DNA of 29,672 nt, from IMG/VR virus record IMGVR_UViG_3300050166_000174, positions 1 to 29,672 of that record; one strand, given 5' to 3'. The translations under genes were made by a program, and so were the position numbers. The stretch comes from a virus. Shown piece after piece: positions 28,194 to 29,672 of this stretch. The notes below the pieces were generated by a model, which worked only from the letters and a program-made list of their open reading frames with translations, searched no databases and was not told where the DNA came from. Every line of letters begins with the position of its first letter. Positions within the stretch are counted from its first letter, which is position 1.

Positions 28194-29672
28194 ATGAGGG
28201 AAGCAAATTTGTTATCAATTATTAGTGCCTATACAAGATTATCAAAAGAATTATTTCTAAAATACTTAAATTATTTCAGAATAGATATTAAACTTGCAGA
28301 ATTAGATGATTTGAAAATATTAATTTCTAATTTAGAATTACTAGATAACGATATTAACATATTTGATAAATACTTTATTGGTTATAAAATACCTCAAATA
28401 GGAAAAGAATTCGATTTGTTAAGAATAGGTGAAAATGAAATTATTAATATTGAATTAAAAAAAGAAAGTACTGTTGAGGAAATAAAAAAGCAGCTAATTA
28501 AAAATAAATATTACTTAGCTTTTTTAAATAAAGAATCTCATTATTTCAGTTATGTTTCATCAGAAAATAAATTTTATAGTATTGATGATAATGATAATTT
28601 AATTGAAGTAAATATTTTACTTATTTTAACTCTTTTAAAAAGTCAAAAAATTGTAACACTAAATAATATTGATGATTTATTTAACCCTTTAGATTATCTA
28701 GTATCACCATTTAATTCAACCCAAAAATTTATTGATGGTAAATATTTTTTAACCCAACAGCAATATTTAATTAAAAAAGAGATACTAAAACTATGTGATA
28801 ATGTACCCTCTTTTTTTTCAATTAAAGGAAAAGCTGGAACAGGGAAAACTTTGCTTACTTATGATTTAGCAAAAGAATATATTGGATTAAAGTTAAGTAC
28901 ACTAATAATTCATTGTGGATATTTAAATAATGGTCATAATGAAATTTGCGAAAAATTAAATTGGGATATTAAACCAGTAAAGTTTGCGTTAAATATTAAA
29001 TATTCAGAATATAGTATTGTTATAATTGATGAAGCTCAAAGAATACAACAACATCAATTAAAACATATTATAGAACAAATTAAAAGCAATTCTAGTATTT
29101 GTATATTTTCTTATGATGAAGAACAATGTTTAAAGAAAGTTGAAATGGACAACAACATAGAATCTTTTATAAATACTGAATCCAATCCTAAAATTTTTAA
29201 GTTAAGTAATAAGATAAGAACTAATAAAGAAATTGCATCATTTATTAAATGTTTGTTTAACAAAAAAGCAATTTACGAAAATCAAATAAATAAAAATGTT
29301 GAATTAAATTATTTCAAAAATAATATAGAAGCAAAACAATATTTAGAATTTTTAAATGCAAATAATTGGACAGTAATAAATTATACAACTTCAAGTTATG
29401 ATGTATTACCTTATGATAAATATTTACTTGAAGATGTTGGCAATGTTCATAGTGTAATAGGACAAGAATTTGACAATGTAGTTGCTGTTATTGATAGTCA
29501 TTTTTATTACAAACCAGATAATACTTTAGCAACAAAAAATTATAAAAAAACTCCACATTTTCATCCATCAAAAATGTTATTTCAAATTATGACAAGAACT
29601 AGAAAAAAAATAAATTTAGTGATAATCAATAATGAAGAGATTTTAGAAAGATGTATGAGCATTCTAAATTGA
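28194..29672 (+). CDS. PD-(D/E)XK nuclease-SF1 helicase fusion (DUF2075-like), 492 aa
   Basis: A two-domain DNA-processing enzyme. The N-terminal domain contains EFDLLRIGENEIINIELKK (72-90) with Asp74, Glu87 and Lys89 in PD-(D/E)XK order. The helicase domain has Walker A GKAGTGKT (212-219), Walker B IVIIDEAQ (275-282), motif III ICIFSYDEEQ (302-311), FKLSNKIRTNKEI (335-347), VGNVHSVIGQEFDNVVAVID (about 437-456) and the late MTRTRKK motif with arginine finger. This order fits the DUF2075 branch of SF1. Such nuclease-helicase proteins occur in anti-phage defence, for example Nhi-type single-gene systems, though the exact family is not established here. The gene is visibly richer in A/T than the virion genes, suggesting separate acquisition. 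It faces away from the membrane-SH3/nuclease pair. Confidence 0.88.
   Translation: MREANLLSIISAYTRLSKELFLKYLNYFRIDIKLAELDDLKILISNLELLDNDINIFDKYFIGYKIPQIGKEFDLLRIGENEIINIELKKESTVEEIKKQLIKNKYYLAFLNKESHYFSYVSSENKFYSIDDNDNLIEVNILLILTLLKSQKIVTLNNIDDLFNPLDYLVSPFNSTQKFIDGKYFLTQQQYLIKKEILKLCDNVPSFFSIKGKAGTGKTLLTYDLAKEYIGLKLSTLIIHCGYLNNGHNEICEKLNWDIKPVKFALNIKYSEYSIVIIDEAQRIQQHQLKHIIEQIKSNSSICIFSYDEEQCLKKVEMDNNIESFINTESNPKIFKLSNKIRTNKEIASFIKCLFNKKAIYENQINKNVELNYFKNNIEAKQYLEFLNANNWTVINYTTSSYDVLPYDKYLLEDVGNVHSVIGQEFDNVVAVIDSHFYYKPDNTLATKNYKKTPHFHPSKMLFQIMTRTRKKINLVIINNEEILERCMSILN

Noticed and set aside
1-29672. tRNA genes, insertion sequences and a tyrosine or large serine integrase
   Set aside because: No cloverleaf-compatible segment, transposase or integrase motif was seen in the gene-free stretches or the translated frames.

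Overview
The window is an A/T-rich (roughly 30% G+C by eye) tailed-phage genome or prophage-like element from a Bacteroidota host, most likely a Flavobacteriia. The reasons are pervasive A/T-rich codon use, start sites without Shine-Dalgarno motifs, one clean Bacteroidota housekeeping promoter (TTTG-N20-TAnnTTTG upstream of the gene at 26993-27991), and structural proteins that resemble those of Flavobacterium-type siphophages. Product names rest on motifs and remembered family resemblance; no database search was possible.

Layout. From 24.0 kb leftward to 4.9 kb almost everything lies on the minus strand and makes the virion: M15 endopeptidase and u-spanin (24.0-23.0 kb), ClpP-like protease with a C-terminal scaffold-like region, major capsid protein, putative major tail protein, a CxxC protein, portal, head-tail connector, a large tail fibre, holin, small and large terminase, a tail-chaperone-like protein, tail completion-like proteins, two baseplate or tail-tip proteins and the tape measure. 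Left of this (4.7-3.0 kb) is a small minus-strand cluster with a phage sigma-70-family factor, a 52-aa protein, a PD-(D/E)XK-like protein with an SSB-like acidic tail, and a small HTH protein. The 3.0-1.9 kb stretch is largely non-coding, with hairpins, operator-like repeats and a 39-aa ORF. Then come two hypothetical genes and a small serine recombinase (1.9-0.7 kb), and two small plus-strand genes (1-669).

The right end carries a candidate origin (24.1-25.1 kb: degenerate hairpin repeats, then five exact 20-bp iteron-like repeats), a pseudoknot-like leader, and a plus-strand winged-helix protein that could be a replication initiator. After that are cargo-like genes: a secreted S1/P1 nuclease fused to an OB-like domain, a membrane-anchored SH3-like protein, and a divergent PD-(D/E)XK nuclease + SF1 (DUF2075-like) helicase. 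No tyrosine integrase is visible. Iterons, a Rep-like protein and a resolvase-type recombinase together suggest an extrachromosomal phage-plasmid lifestyle (inference). The window starts exactly at an ATG and ends exactly at a TGA, as a circular molecule opened at a gene boundary would; if so, the helicase and the two small genes at 1-669 form one operon.

The strongest new observation is a set of five minus-strand promoters with identical geometry, CTTTACA-N17-TATAAT-like, usually with an extended TGG before the -10. They sit ahead of the lysis, protease/capsid, portal and terminase modules, and one is inside the gene just after the large terminase. They do not look like Bacteroidota host promoters, and the element encodes its own sigma factor. 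Together these look like a phage-specific late regulon.
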